This document shows positions 21,501 through 30,100 of a stretch of DNA of 64,000 bases, one piece after another. Every line of letters begins with the position of its first letter. Positions within the stretch are counted from its first letter, which is position 1. Source of the DNA: Acholoe squamosa (lineage: Eukaryota; Annelida; Polychaeta; Phyllodocida; Polynoidae); the NCBI GenBank assembly GCA_949317995.1, contig OX439036.1:88077920-88141919 (forward strand). Direction: 5' to 3'. The position numbers and the translations under genes were made by a program. A model generated the notes under the pieces. The model was not told the origin of the DNA. It ran no database searches and saw only the letters and a program-made list of their open reading frames with translations.

Positions 21501-22593
21501 CCATAGCCACCTGCCAGTATCCCGACGCCAAGTCCAACGTGCTGAACCAACACGCCCCCGCCATCGAGTCCAGTGAATCGTCTATCCGTGGCAGTGGGTA
21601 GGCGTCCTTAACCGTCACCGCGTTTAGGCGGCGGTAGTCCACGCAAAACCGCACCCTCCCATCCTTTTTCTTTACCAAGACCACGGGGCTTGCCCAGGGA
21701 CCCGTCGCCGGCTCTATGACGCCCCTTCTCAACATCTCCTCCACTTCCTTGTCCACGACCTCCCGTCGATGCGGCGCCAGTCGTCGGGGAGCCATTTTAA
21801 TAGGGGCCGCCACCCCCGTCTCTATGGTGTGTGAGACCAAGTCAGTATGTCCCAGGTCCTCATCGCCCTCCTGGAATGCTGCCTTATTCCGGGCAATGAG
21901 CTGGATCCACTCCTGATCATCCTCGACCTGGGTTCCCCCCAACAGCTGCTGTACAAGCGTCCGGGACCCCTCGCGTGGCCCCTCCTCGGTCACCATCCGG
22001 CACTCCTCCCCCCGGAGCTCCTCCTCCCCCACAGCCTCGGCCACCGCCACGTGCATCCCCTCATACAGGACCACTGGATTCGGGCCCGGATTGCAGACCA
22101 GGACCGGCACCTCCCCCCTCTCGGGTGTCACCAGGGCCCTGCCTATCCGAATCCCCCTCGCCATCTCCACCTTCTCCACTCCTTCCACCAGCATGTCCGT
22201 CAGTCCGGCCGATTCCGGCACACGCGCCTGTATGATCCTCTCCGTGCGACCCCTCACCCATTCCGTCCGCGAGCTCACCAGTCGGCAGGGCTGGGTCCCG
22301 TGCTCCTCTTCCGGCCACACCAGCCTCTCCCCGGCCATGTCGATCGTCGCCCGCGTCTGCCTCAAGAAGTCTGCACCCAGCAGGCCCGGGGTGGATATAT
22401 CGGCCACGACGAATGATGTAGTTTCTGCGCGGCCTGCGCACTGCAGCTCCGCCGTCACCCGACCCTCCACCGGCAGCGGCTTCCCATCCGCCGTATGGAA
22501 TGCTGTTAACACCGGTCTCAGATCCCCAGGGGACCCCTCCGCCTTCCACCACGCTGTGGAGAGCAAGTTGCTGGTGGCCCCCGTGTCCACCAC
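15286..22593 (-). CDS. pol: Gypsy Pol polyprotein with zinc-finger/coiled-coil extension
   Basis: One open frame of 2,435 codons counted from the protease. Aspartic protease: DTGA at residues 3-6, with LLGADFL about 70 residues on. Reverse transcriptase: VDYRRLN and YLDD at 416-419. RNase H: DTDAS at 563-567, then RTDHAALKWL. Integrase zinc domain: H824, H831, C861, C864. Integrase catalytic triad D893, D953, E989 with the classic 35-residue D-E spacing, then a GPY/F-like SGPW near 1132. Conventional Pol would end near 1165, but the frame runs on (see 15286-18570). The frame is also open upstream into gag, in the -1 frame relative to Gag, so Pol is probably made by -1 frameshifting rather than its own start. 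The product copies RNA to DNA and integrates it. All catalytic residues I checked are intact. Confidence 0.95.
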   Translation of the reverse strand: MVDTGATSNLLSTAWWKAEGSPGDLRPVLTAFHTADGKPLPVEGRVTAELQCAGRAETTSFVVADISTPGLLGADFLRQTRATIDMAGERLVWPEEEHGTQPCRLVSSRTEWVRGRTERIIQARVPESAGLTDMLVEGVEKVEMARGIRIGRALVTPERGEVPVLVCNPGPNPVVLYEGMHVAVAEAVGEEELRGEECRMVTEEGPREGSRTLVQQLLGGTQVEDDQEWIQLIARNKAAFQEGDEDLGHTDLVSHTIETGVAAPIKMAPRRLAPHRREVVDKEVEEMLRRGVIEPATGPWASPVVLVKKKDGRVRFCVDYRRLNAVTVKDAYPLPRIDDSLDSMAGACWFSTLDLASGYWQVAMEGADKPKTAFVTHRGLFQFKVMPFGLCNAPGTFERLMEVVMRGLQWSTCLVYLDDIIVFSATLAEHATRLETVLKRLQEAGLKVKASKCQFVREQVNFLGHRIDKTGIGTDPEKVAAVREWPTPVSVTDVRSFLGLCGYYRSFVPGFAAIARPLSELTEKSKRFRWDRSCAEAFHCLKEKLSEAPVLAYPRAEGRLLLDTDASDMGLGAVLSQMQEGRERPLAYASRTLSRCERNYCVTRRELLAVVFAVKKFRHYLVGRPVRIRTDHAALKWLASFREPEGQVARWLQLLETFDHVIEHRPGRDHGNADGLSRRPCTQCGMEGEGGSPLFDQPGECRAVTRREAAAEAEAEEASGRPRTAEGDGEEEGPVLSSAEHWAAVQNQDAILGRVRRWVAKNAGPASDELAGEPYAVRALAVQVPRLRLEGGVLTRVWWEPGGRSFGQIVVPEGRVPEVLAEVHGAPLSSHFGRVRSLRRLQQSYYWPSYRRDLIQWLETCPQCLSRKGAVHPPRSMMRHVPVAATLERMAMDLMGPLPRTGRKNRHILLVMDYFTKWAEAIPLPDQEAETVARAFVTEVVCRLGPPGTIHTDQGRNFQAQMFREVHRLLGVAQTRTCPYNPKSDGLVERCNRTVEAMLAMTVDENQADWDLQLPFVMAAYRSSVQASTNQTPNFMMMGRETLLPGSLIYPQPEGGHPEGAGGGEGFAVELQVRMAKGHAYALKHMGEAVRRQERNYSTRVRGEDLAVGDTVYYLLPKKEVGKCPKFMRPWSGPWTITRSLGGPVWEIKKGRKLRVVHYDLLKKTQAPRGEPVEVVRWAGSAAGGERPPVAPSGAAAGIKPPGRHLVWSAEGGPHPGVTAVTKATPADHGDTGDSAAPMGAVTRRGGRLCASYWHWNLVKGEKKGGGVLPEREGIRREAGRCGVRVPRPGKADFILRPPAGHGGGWRPENERKEISTERVVGRGKLTQQKRDLPAIGPEGEMSDKVVAIFAAKNRRWEERQRREMEVATATPTDRRTPTADAEAAWCSDRELHRDLVRTADLERRERGAAWPERDTNTESDIMKKSSVPLPCSICGRKFMRKDSLSRHVKAVHAEKGPGWNCPGKKCQAQAKEGRWDDLMTHMSTQHPGHPWLSLSKADRPPLYTIRYRGVATGAAATATGEEPSPSEEGAGADPEGEEGNASETATDRVEEAADHGGKTTEEATTGERATESGGDSPAASPASARDSPRPRSRSSTRRAARLTTERTPVPASPRRSPRRLRSVVCPAPQPREHSRSPQRDRKRKSESRGAAEAWDADPPRIELGEGEEEAATPSKVARTGAGGDQAQGSTGQGRSRHHSAEDREAARVLVEEMGRCTPVQSTLGAEAEAILDQVLDAPSAGGEGDPLLLRSLLRSEGGDPAPAGVGEGLLRQTGRMAQEMARRYQRQLLAEALQRRQWRTPEGEVVSLDRPSPATVDTEEGGSELVAGGSPRQGLPPEQVRRILQTTPPPVQPHTSDNNTPAPGSQLEGLIAARVVDDSQEEEELDWEEEEPSPGPVAYRSVPLTTDSDEEEASPGEAVDRRVITLTGLDREDSPAPEAEAEIRTVTMGGAPLPVAASQGAEEREKKGGEGVKAPRDKKEREGETATKDRKERDRKGREEEKARKGSKERERKEREEERAAKEKKERERKERDEEKAAREKERREKEKREREEERAAREKRDKEKKEREEKERKEREDRVARERKEMAEKREKEEKATREKKEREERVAKERKEKDERERKEREDRREREERAAHEKKEREDRDRREREERQVEERERRRREERRVDEETRREGRGSQRYEAGPHRNESYGEYRRRREYEERYEEERGRRGAGPRREEWREEWGERIPGVEVPGLPRAEEMDPLAGRPLWIGDTYQRIPWRRVDNPDKLQKWAVGLAPSPDLGDEYTPVGGRAHGWVELVGPSLWRTHYYATTVQRYDPGMGQGSVPPPPPPPPPPGVGRPPPSAAAGRPPTQAPGAVATAGPQGSGFGLPPPSAQGQGRYGHQTLSPFVPPLSGPSRAAPQPPPPRPAEAPLSRDLEERIRRMVREEQQRGSQ
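18594..18866 (+). other. Antisense intron-like sequences inside pol
   Basis: On the strand opposite pol, CAG/GTAAGT at 18591-18599 is a perfect donor, with a matching acceptor TTCGTTTTCAG at 18661-18671. This gives a 78-bp intron with CTAAT upstream as a possible branch site. A second donor CAG/GTAAGA at 18783-18790 has a candidate acceptor CTCTTCTAG ending 18866. The 114-bp exon between them is a multiple of three and open. Could be chance in pyrimidine-rich DNA. Confidence 0.3.
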
Positions 22594-22724
22594 TAAGTGG
22601 ATGTCCTTGCCCCATAACGTCCCTCCGACCTCCAGGCCGTTCCCCTTCTTCTCCTTCCGACCCAGCCATTCTCTCCTCCTTTTCTCTCCATGGGTCTCCT
22701 CCCGGCTGGAAGAGGGGACCCCGT

Positions 22725-22737
22725 CTAGTTTTCCGAA
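22725..22737 (-). promoter_or_regulatory. Candidate -1 frameshift window between gag and pol
   Basis: The last gag codons read TCG GAA AAC TAG. A one-base slip back on GAAAAC would continue as GGA AAA CTA in the open pol frame. It is not a canonical X XXY YYZ heptamer and I did not identify a pseudoknot, so the exact slip site is inferred from the frame geometry. Confidence 0.45.
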
Positions 22738-24146
22738 GCCTTCTTCGTCGCCTCTCTCTTCCGAGCGGCCTCGACCCGCTTCCTCCAGATAGGGCAGTCG
22801 CGCTTAAAGTGGTCCGGCGCCCCGCACTCGAAGCAGCCCCGTCCCCTACTTGCCCCCTCCCCCTCCGCGGTTGCAGGGGCCGATCGGGCCAGGGACTCCC
22901 TCATCTGGGTGACCGCCACCCGCAGCTCTCCCATCTCTTCCGCCATTGACTTCGTGGTGGACCTGACCTTCACCGCCTTCGCCCGTTCCTCCTTAAGGTA
23001 AGTTTCCGCCCGTATACCCCTTTCCACCGCCCGTAGAAGAGTTGGAATCTCGCCCTGATATATCCACTGTCGGAGCTCCGTATCCTCCAGACATTCGACA
23101 AACCTATCCTTAGCCATGCCATCTACCATCTGGGCGTCTGCATTGGGGTAGGACAGCCGCACCAGTCGCAGGATCTCTTCCGAGAGGGTTTGTAACTCCT
23201 CCCCCGGCTTCCGCACCCGGGTGCGGAGCAGAGCCTTATACGATTCCACCTGACTCTTCGGTTGGAATCTATTTACTAGTGCATCCCGCAACTTCTTATA
23301 TCCCCCAGGAGCCGCCGGCCGTTCCGACGCCAACAGCCGCCGGGCGACCCCCGACAAGCTTATTCCCAGGAACGTCCCCGACTCCCTTTCCGTCCATCCG
23401 TTAGCCATGACGCAGAGGTCGAAGTGCGACAGAAACTCCTCCAGATCGCTCGACCCGTCGTACTTGCCCGGCATCACAATTGGCTTCCGGGTGGCCCCCT
23501 CGCCCCCGGGCCCCGGCCTACCCTGGTGTATCCCCTGTGTCTGCTCTATCCCCAGGGGCGTGGAGCTCCTGGCCCCCTCCACACTCTCCGTCCTAGAGCT
23601 ACTTCTGGGGCTGCCCTGCCTCAGCCATTCCGCCAACGGGTCTGTCCCCTCCCTTCCAATCGTCCCGCGGCCCTCTCTGACCTCCCCGTGGGCCCTGTCG
23701 GGGCCCCACTCTCGCGTCCGCTCCTCTCTCCGGTGACCCTCTGTATCACTCCCCGCTCCACCGAACACCGGGCCACCGAACTGGCCAACCACCGAACCGC
23801 CGCCCTTCCCACCGAACCGGCCACCGAACTCAGCCGGGCCCAATTCGCTGTCCACTTTAGCGGCCGCACCAAGATGTGTCCGGTGAATAGCCACGCCACC
23901 CTTTACTCCCACTTCCTCCCCAGGTGATGCTTCCTCTGCCCTCCTGTCCGGTCGCTCCTCCATTACCCACTTCCTGTCGTCTGCTCCGGTGGCGTCGGTG
24001 GCGCCGGCCGCCGCAGCCACCGGCCTTTTAACTTTAACAGAAACCTCCTCATCCACAACCTGGATCAGTTCTCCTCGCCTACCCGCCCCTAACTGCTCCT
24101 CCAGGGCTGCCCTCTCCTCCTCCATCTTTAATTCGCTATCTGCCAT
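22725..24146 (-). CDS. gag: Gypsy Gag (capsid and zinc-knuckle nucleocapsid)
   Basis: 473 residues from the ATG at 24146 (MADSELKMEEER). The frame is open a little further upstream but only with a GTG. The N-terminal ~210 residues are low-complexity, Gly/Glu/Arg-rich. Residues ~215-370 match the Ty3-type retrotransposon capsid pattern (KYDGSSDLEEFLSHFDLC, then LRDALVNRFQP and LVRLSYPNADAQMVDGMAKD). Near the C terminus is one CCHC zinc knuckle, CFECGAPDHFKRDC, the RNA-packaging finger. A basic tail ends at a TAG at 22727-22725. Gag self-assembles into the cytoplasmic particle in which reverse transcription happens. Pol follows in the -1 frame, overlapping the end of gag. Confidence 0.93.
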   Translation of the reverse strand: MADSELKMEEERAALEEQLGAGRRGELIQVVDEEVSVKVKRPVAAAAGATDATGADDRKWVMEERPDRRAEEASPGEEVGVKGGVAIHRTHLGAAAKVDSELGPAEFGGRFGGKGGGSVVGQFGGPVFGGAGSDTEGHRREERTREWGPDRAHGEVREGRGTIGREGTDPLAEWLRQGSPRSSSRTESVEGARSSTPLGIEQTQGIHQGRPGPGGEGATRKPIVMPGKYDGSSDLEEFLSHFDLCVMANGWTERESGTFLGISLSGVARRLLASERPAAPGGYKKLRDALVNRFQPKSQVESYKALLRTRVRKPGEELQTLSEEILRLVRLSYPNADAQMVDGMAKDRFVECLEDTELRQWIYQGEIPTLLRAVERGIRAETYLKEERAKAVKVRSTTKSMAEEMGELRVAVTQMRESLARSAPATAEGEGASRGRGCFECGAPDHFKRDCPIWRKRVEAARKREATKKASEN

Positions 24147-24192
24147 GCCTGTGTTTCTACTCTGGTACACCCCGGTTCGTTAATGTAAACAA

Positions 24193-24207
24193 CCACCGCT
24201 GTCACCA
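24193..24207 (-). promoter_or_regulatory. Primer-binding site
   Basis: One base after the 5' LTR the minus strand reads TGGTGACAGCGGTGG. The TGG start matches the CCA end of a tRNA. I could not assign the tRNA; TGGTGAC is shared with tRNA-Trp-type sites, but the rest differs. Confidence 0.7.
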
Positions 24208-24208
24208 A

Positions 24209-24614
24209 TGTAATAACCAGAGTCGACACCGTATATAAAGAATGGAATATAAAGTTACAGCCGTTGTTGTTGTTTTATTTCTTAGGAGCCTTAAGGACTA
24301 ACAGCCACTGGTCATCAGTTACTCGCTTATACTGATACTTGTACTTGTACTTATTCTTGCTTAGAGACGCCACTCTGTTCGTGAGCTAGGACTAGCCACC
24401 GAACTCCCTTAAGATAGCTTACACGTAGGCCACCTGAGTGTCTGATCGCGTCTGCCATAAAACCACCGAACACCGCGTTTTATAGCCCCCGGCCGCCGAC
24501 GGTGACGTCACAAGGCTGTGACGTCACCGCCGACGCCCCACCTAGCGGCCACAGCGGGAACCCGCCACCGAGCTTCGGTGGCCGCCGCCGAGCCGCCGGC
24601 CTATGTTTATTACA
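24209..24614 (-). repeat. 5' LTR of the Gypsy element
   Basis: 406 bp, TGTAATAA...TTATTACA, reading as identical to the 3' LTR. It contains the promoter described at 24478-24526. On the minus strand an AATAAA lies at 24279-24274. Confidence 0.97.
24478..24526 (-). promoter_or_regulatory. LTR promoter: two CRE palindromes plus TATA box
   Basis: On the minus strand TGACGTCA occurs at 24526-24519 and again at 24510-24503, 16 bp apart. They are followed by CTATAAAA at 24485-24478. TGACGTCA is the full cAMP-response element bound by CREB/ATF bZIP factors. Spacing to the TATA box is proximal-promoter-like, and initiation would be expected near 24450. The same arrangement is present in the other LTR (CREs 14342-14349 and 14358-14365). 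Responsiveness to cAMP or stress signalling is inferred. Confidence 0.75.
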
Positions 24615-25458
24615 TCATATATGGGTAAAATCTTTTTTAGGGGTCTCAACTTTCGGCACTTATGTCACACTGCTGTGGAAAATTCTTAATGTCATATTGG
24701 CTGTATTTGCCATTACCAACATATAGCAGACACTTAGATCTAAAAGTGTTTTTTTTTAATTAGTCGATTTAAATGATTTTTAGTGGGTTTAAGCCCTAAA
24801 TGCCTTGAAAATCTGAGCTTTTTCAAATGTCACAAACAGCTTTTCCATATATACAAAAGTATAATTTGATGCAGACTCCATTTAAGAGGTCAATGTCCAT
24901 TCCAATCATTCACATTAGGCTGGAAAATTAGATATATAAAATATTTTTGATATACCTGAAGGAATTATCCTCGTATTTTCAGCCTGATTTTGCATAAATA
25001 AATAGGTGAATTTGTGGCAATGTAAGATCCAGCAACTTGGTCATAATTTCTTTAATTTTGTAGTAAAATACTTGTAAAATCACAAGTAATTCATCCCCTC
25101 TGAGTATCTTGGCCATATAAAAAATCAAAAAGCTATCTCAAATACTTTGCTCTCTGTAGTACATTATATGGCTCAAACTATGGTGTGGACAGTGCACTTG
25201 CTGGATCTTACACTTAAAAGGCCTTCAGTAAATGCTACAGAGGAAAATAGTGGTGTAACTTAGTTATTAAATTGTGAAGTAAATATTATAGTAAGGTCAT
25301 GATATGTTATTATGTAAAAAGATGTCTAATGTAGCTAAGATACTTTAGACAGGGGGTGAGCCTGAAAAGTAGTTGTTTTAGCACTTTTTTATGTTGCAAC
25401 TTGGCTCGAAAGTAGAGACCCCTGAAAAAGAAATTGCCCATATATATATAATATGCTT
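24615..25458. mobile_element. Inverted-repeat element interrupted by the Gypsy insertion
   Basis: 24616-24655 (ATATATGGGTAAAATC, then AGGGGTCTCAACTTTCG) pairs with 25407-25458 read in reverse, which ends CATATTATATATATATGGGC. The outermost AAGCATAT of that terminus matches the sequence left of the Gypsy element at 13999-14006. The original element therefore spanned about 13999-14047 plus 24615-25458. Interior AT-rich, non-coding, with a further small inverted repeat (GTAAGATCCAGCAA near 25023 and 25200). Confidence 0.7.
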
Positions 25459-25689
25459 GGTGAGTAGAAAATATGTCATTTTTCATGGGAAGAGGTACCT
25501 TGAAAAAAAATGCAAAATTTGGCCAATTTTTCACCTTTGACTCAAAATATCTCCAAAAATGATAGGCCAAGTGAATTTGCCATTTTTTTTGAAGGACCAG
25601 GTGTTTTCTACCAAATGTGACTAGAATAAAGAAGAAGAGTGCTTGATATTGTTTATTGCAGCTCACTGAAGGCAAAAAGACCCAAAAAC
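25459..25689. other. AT-rich intergenic stretch
   Basis: No gene recognised. Confidence 0.4.
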
Positions 25690-25965
25690 ATTGAATACCA
25701 TATGGTGTTTAAAATTCTATGGGGTCCTTTTCCTATGAATAACCTATGGCATGTTTTATTATCATTCTTTTTGGTCACTTAGTATGAATAAACTATGGTA
25801 TTTAACATTCTATGGGATCCTTTTTCTAATAACAACTATGGTATTTAAGCTTCTAAAGTTATCACTAATATTTCTTTTGGTCGCTTAGTATGAATAACCT
25901 TTGGTATTTAAAATTCTATGGGCCCCCCTTTCTATGAATAACCTATGGTATTTAAAATTCTTTTG
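25690..25965. repeat. Degenerate tandem repeat
   Basis: The phrase TATGGTATTTAAAATTCTAT recurs with variation near 25696, 25792, 25889 and 25938, with TATGAATAACCTATGG between copies. A decayed ~50-100-bp tandem array. Confidence 0.65.
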
Positions 25966-26862
25966 GGTTTGGGAAAGTACGAATGGTGGAGGCCCTATAA
26001 TGTCAAGGGGCCACAGGCCCGTTATATATATATTGGCCTTTATCCACGATATATAGGGGCCGAAGGGCCTATATATATAACTTTTGTTTAGGTCACTTCT
26101 GAAGTCTGTGCGGCTAGTTTAGGTCTCTCTGGCCAAAAATCGCGACCAGAAATCGTGACCACTTTTAAACGACCAGTTTTCAGTGACCAGTTTTCAGAGA
26201 CCACAAATCTTTACACTTCATTCTTTTAGCGACCTAAACGTGGTGTCTACCACAGGTCGCAATAATATAGGGGAGTTACCCTCTTGGATGAATTAGATAA
26301 GGAGACCCGGGTGGCCACAAAAGCTCTACCATTAATTGCCTATATACCAAACATATTAGATGAGCCTGCTCCACTGGCTCTTCTTTACACTCATATATCA
26401 CATGTATATTGAATATGTCAATTTATTCTTTATTTCTCATAAGGGTGAATTTGATTATTTGAGGATGTACATCACCTATTATATAGTGCTATGATTATAT
26501 TTATGTCCTATGCACATTATGCCTAGAGTGTAAGGAGCAAAACGTCCCCTTGTGAATAAATTAATAATAATAACAGGGTGGGGGGGGGGACGAATGGGAT
26601 CTAAAATGTCAAACAGGCCGTATTGCATGGTTGTATATCATATAGCATTTTCCCAAATGCTGGCCGATGTCTATCACGTATTCGCGTGAATAAGAGGAAG
26701 GTTCCGATCTGTGTAGGCATTTATTACTCTTCGTTTAAATGGGGTTCCAAATTCTATAAGTAGGAGATATGATTGCATGTACTGTTTTTGCTCTATATTT
26801 GATCAAGTCGCAGTCACAAAGGATCACATTCCTACCGTGAAATACGCTGTACAAGAAGATGG
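25966..26862. other. Intergenic stretch with AT-rich palindromes and GACCA repeats
   Basis: 26010-26085 contains complementary AT-rich blocks around GGCCC and GGGCC. 26150-26215 repeats GTGACCAGTTTTCAG-like units. No gene recognised. Confidence 0.4.
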
Positions 26863-27145
26863 TTAGGGAGTCGTCATTATTTATCAAGGGGGGGGGTGGG
26901 TTTTCGCGCGCATGTGCGGAAACTTTTTACGCCCCCCCTCGACAGCAGTCAAAATTTTTAGCGCCCCTCTTTGATCTATAGTAGCGCGTGGGCTTTTTTC
27001 CTAAAAAGAGGGTGAATTTTTTAGCCCCCCTCAAGGGGGTCAAAATTTTTTTAGCCCCCCCCCTCGGGAGGGGTCTGAAAATTTTACGCCCCCCCCCCTC
27101 AAACCCACCCTCCCCCCCTGTTGATAGATAATGACCACTCCCTTA
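26863..27145. mobile_element. PIF/Harbinger-like MITE, GGGAGTGGTCATT family, copy 1
   Basis: Termini GGGAGTCGTCATTAT and the complement of GGGAGTGGTCATTAT, extending inward through G/C runs to GGTGGGTTT. Flanked by TTA at 26863-26865 and 27143-27145. Interior has repeated CCCCTC and AAATTTTT blocks. Second family member at 58067-58278. Confidence 0.8.
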
Positions 27146-30100
27146 GGAGGTTATATTTCCAACACCTGCGACGAAAAGGTCCAAGTGTAGGCCTTGTATA
27201 AATCTATAAATTTATGCACAAAGGATAACATGTTGTATTGTGGAGATGGGGCCTGCAGTTTTACTATGGCCTGTTGAGCCACCCCCAGATAGGAACTGAC
27301 GTGCCCCAGTGGCCCACAGAGGGAACTACTGGAGCCCTCCCCTGCATACACGACCTTTGATATTTGGCACAGATACATAAAGGCAAGGCAGCCTGTTGTT
27401 GGCAGGCAATAATCCCCCAATGGAGAAGTACTGCCCACATTCCCACACTACTCAAAGCGGCAAAGAGCACATGTACCGTCCTCGATGAGACGGGGTGAAA
27501 TGGTCAGTCCTCTTGTGATCTCTCACTGAAGCCTTCCTCAACAGTCGCTCCCTCTGTGAACATGTCCTGAGTCTGGACAGTTTAATAGTGCACTAGTGTA
27601 GGAATTACAAAGTAGAGGAAGGCCTCAGCGGAAAGCACCTCTTAATAGGTCTATACTTTTTGAACGTGAAGGCATCTTTATGTGCTAAAAGGCATTCCAA
27701 GTTAGAGATGCAAATACTTCACTGCAGCGGTCAGCTCCTAGTTGGAAAGGCAAGAGCTTTAATCCTTTTAGGGCGTAGCCATCTTAAATATAAAAGCTGG
27801 TAAAATAGGCCTGTGCCTCGGTAAAACCAAAATTTGTAACGGAAGCATGATAAGAACAAGAGGATACTTTTCTATTGTCCCTTAAGGAGGAACGACTTAG
27901 TTCTAACTATGCGGGCGTTTTATACGTGCCTTAGACAATAATGAACATTGCATATAGAAAGGTTGAAGTAAGACAGGTGCATCTGTCTTCCTGTAAGACT
28001 GTGATTGAGCAGAGGCAGCTAGAGGCACTACAAGCACTACTCGCACGTACCTCTGATGGAACATGCTACACCTTGTCCACAACTACATGGACATGCGTTG
28101 GAAGTTATTTCAACATCGTACCCTCTGCAATGCTAGTGTTGGACTCAATCAAGACATTATGTGCATCACATAGGGGAACAGAAAAGATAGATACGAAATG
28201 TTATACCTCCGTAGAAAAGACTGGTTAAGAACCTTTTTAGATGTGTCAGGGAAGTCGGTTCGAGGAGGAAGAGGTGTGTGTGGGCCATGTGGACTATGAC
28301 TGTGATCATACTGCCATGTGGACTATGTTGACAAATCATACATGTGGTTGTTTGTCTTTGAAGCTTGTACCAGGAGATCGTAGGTTGTGTTTATGATAGA
28401 TAACTATTAACTCACATTCTCTCAGGACTGTTTCTTACCCCGATACAAACCTTCAATGCGGTATACTACTCACGCATCATGCACTTACTCCTGTACCATT
28501 TACTTCCTAATACAATAACAGTGTAACCTAGAATGTTGATCTATGTGGCTAAGTGCTCACGCGTGTACATCAGAAGGATCTCTTGTAATTTTGCTCGCAC
28601 TATATTAAGCACATACACGCATATCCATTTTACTAGGCTGTATGCAATACAGAAAGCCTTCATCTGGCTTCATTATCTTCACCATTGACTTGGTATGATC
28701 TCTAATGCGGTCAAGAGATCACCTATAGCTTCACTGACCATAGTGGGCTTACAGGTATTTTATTCAATAGAGGACAGAGAAGTTGTTTTTCATAGTGTTA
28801 AGACGAAATGTCATCCTCCTGAAGTAGTATGGAAATACATAGGGTCACGATTGTAATTTATATAACCTCTGCCAGATTGATTACCAGGTACATGAACATA
28901 ATTATGGATTATTTCAAATTGATACTAGTTTTTCACTATTTTGAAACAGCCACCGATGCATGCAAGGAAACTAGCTAATAAGGCTTTTAGGATGAAATAC
29001 AATATAAGAGCTATAAACTGAAGAAGGTATGCTACCTCATTCAGGTCAGCACAGAGAGTAGATTGTGATCACATTATTGCTAACAGCTCTCATTGGATGC
29101 AGGCACGGACAGTGCAACCTGCTTAAATCCTCCTCATTGGTTATTAACAAGCTGGTCATGTCCCACTCAGACACGGAATGTCCCCTCCAGGGCATCCTCT
29201 CCTCACACATGCCCCCAATGAATGGATGGAAGGTGGTATGGTGATGCTGGAGAAGGTGTCCGGTGATGTCCGTGTGGTGTACTGACACCGTGGCGCCTGT
29301 TGCAGGACTATGGCTTCCAGGGAGGCTGGCTGCTGATGGATTATCTATCTCCATTTGTCTAGTAAATGGACCTCAGGGATGTCTGTGAATAACAATGAGA
29401 ACTCTGTTAGTATGTTACTTTTGTTAAGCAATTTCTAAACGATTCTATCAACATTTCTAGGTAGATGTGGTATTGCAATGATACGCTAGGAGTGTAGGTG
29501 TTAAACCTGCCCTTACAGTAAATCGCACTTAAAATTACTTGCACTTTGCAGAAAAATATTGTACTACACCGCCCCCCCCCCTCCGTCCGAAGAAGGGAAT
29601 TTGTTAACGCGTCATAATCTAAACATGAGGTAAACAATAAGAGGAATAAGTATGTATAATTATATTGAATGTGTTAAGACTTAAGTAAAGTTGGCAAGGC
29701 ATGGGCGAGGGTCGTCAGCAACCTGTTACCTGTGTTTGTTCTCCTTCCTCTTGCTCCACCCCCCACCTCTCCTGTGTAACGTAAATCACATCGTCACGTC
29801 CTAAATCATGACGTCCCGACACGAGCAGCTCCTGAGCAGCTCACAGAACAACCCACCCAGGCCCCAAATTGAAAAATGGACGTGACTATGGGCAGAGTGA
29901 GGCCCTGTGGGACAGGCACGTTATGGGGAGAATCCTTTCAGTAGGAACTGGTAAGGTGCTAAAGGTACAGCTATTCCCATCCAACCCTACAGCCACTTAG
30001 ACAAAAGGACAATCACGAGCGGCCATGTGTGGCCCTGGTGTCCAAGGAGCAGGCACTAAAATCAAGGTGGCTATCGGAGCATGCAAGCTAATACTGCTGC

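Larger units (their letters stand above)
14048..24614 (-). mobile_element. Complete Ty3/Gypsy LTR retrotransposon with extended Pol
   Basis: A 10,567-bp element read from right to left: 5' LTR 24209-24614, primer-binding site 24193-24207, gag, pol with a long C-terminal extension, ~830-bp untranslated tail, polypurine tract 14454-14470, 3' LTR 14048-14453. The order protease, reverse transcriptase, RNase H, integrase, with a GPY/F-like module, defines Ty3/Gypsy (Metaviridae). Gag and Pol are uninterrupted and the LTRs read as identical, so the insertion is recent and may be active. The interior is strongly GC-rich against AT-rich flanks. I see no clean 5-bp target duplication: the left flank is a TA microsatellite and the right flank is TCATATATGG, so sliding of the repeat may have blurred it. 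The element interrupts the inverted repeat of an older element (24615-25458). Confidence 0.97.

Noticed and set aside
29690-29870. A host gene promoter or CpG island
   Set aside because: Slight CpG richness and ACGTC motifs only; no adjacent coding sequence or core promoter seen.
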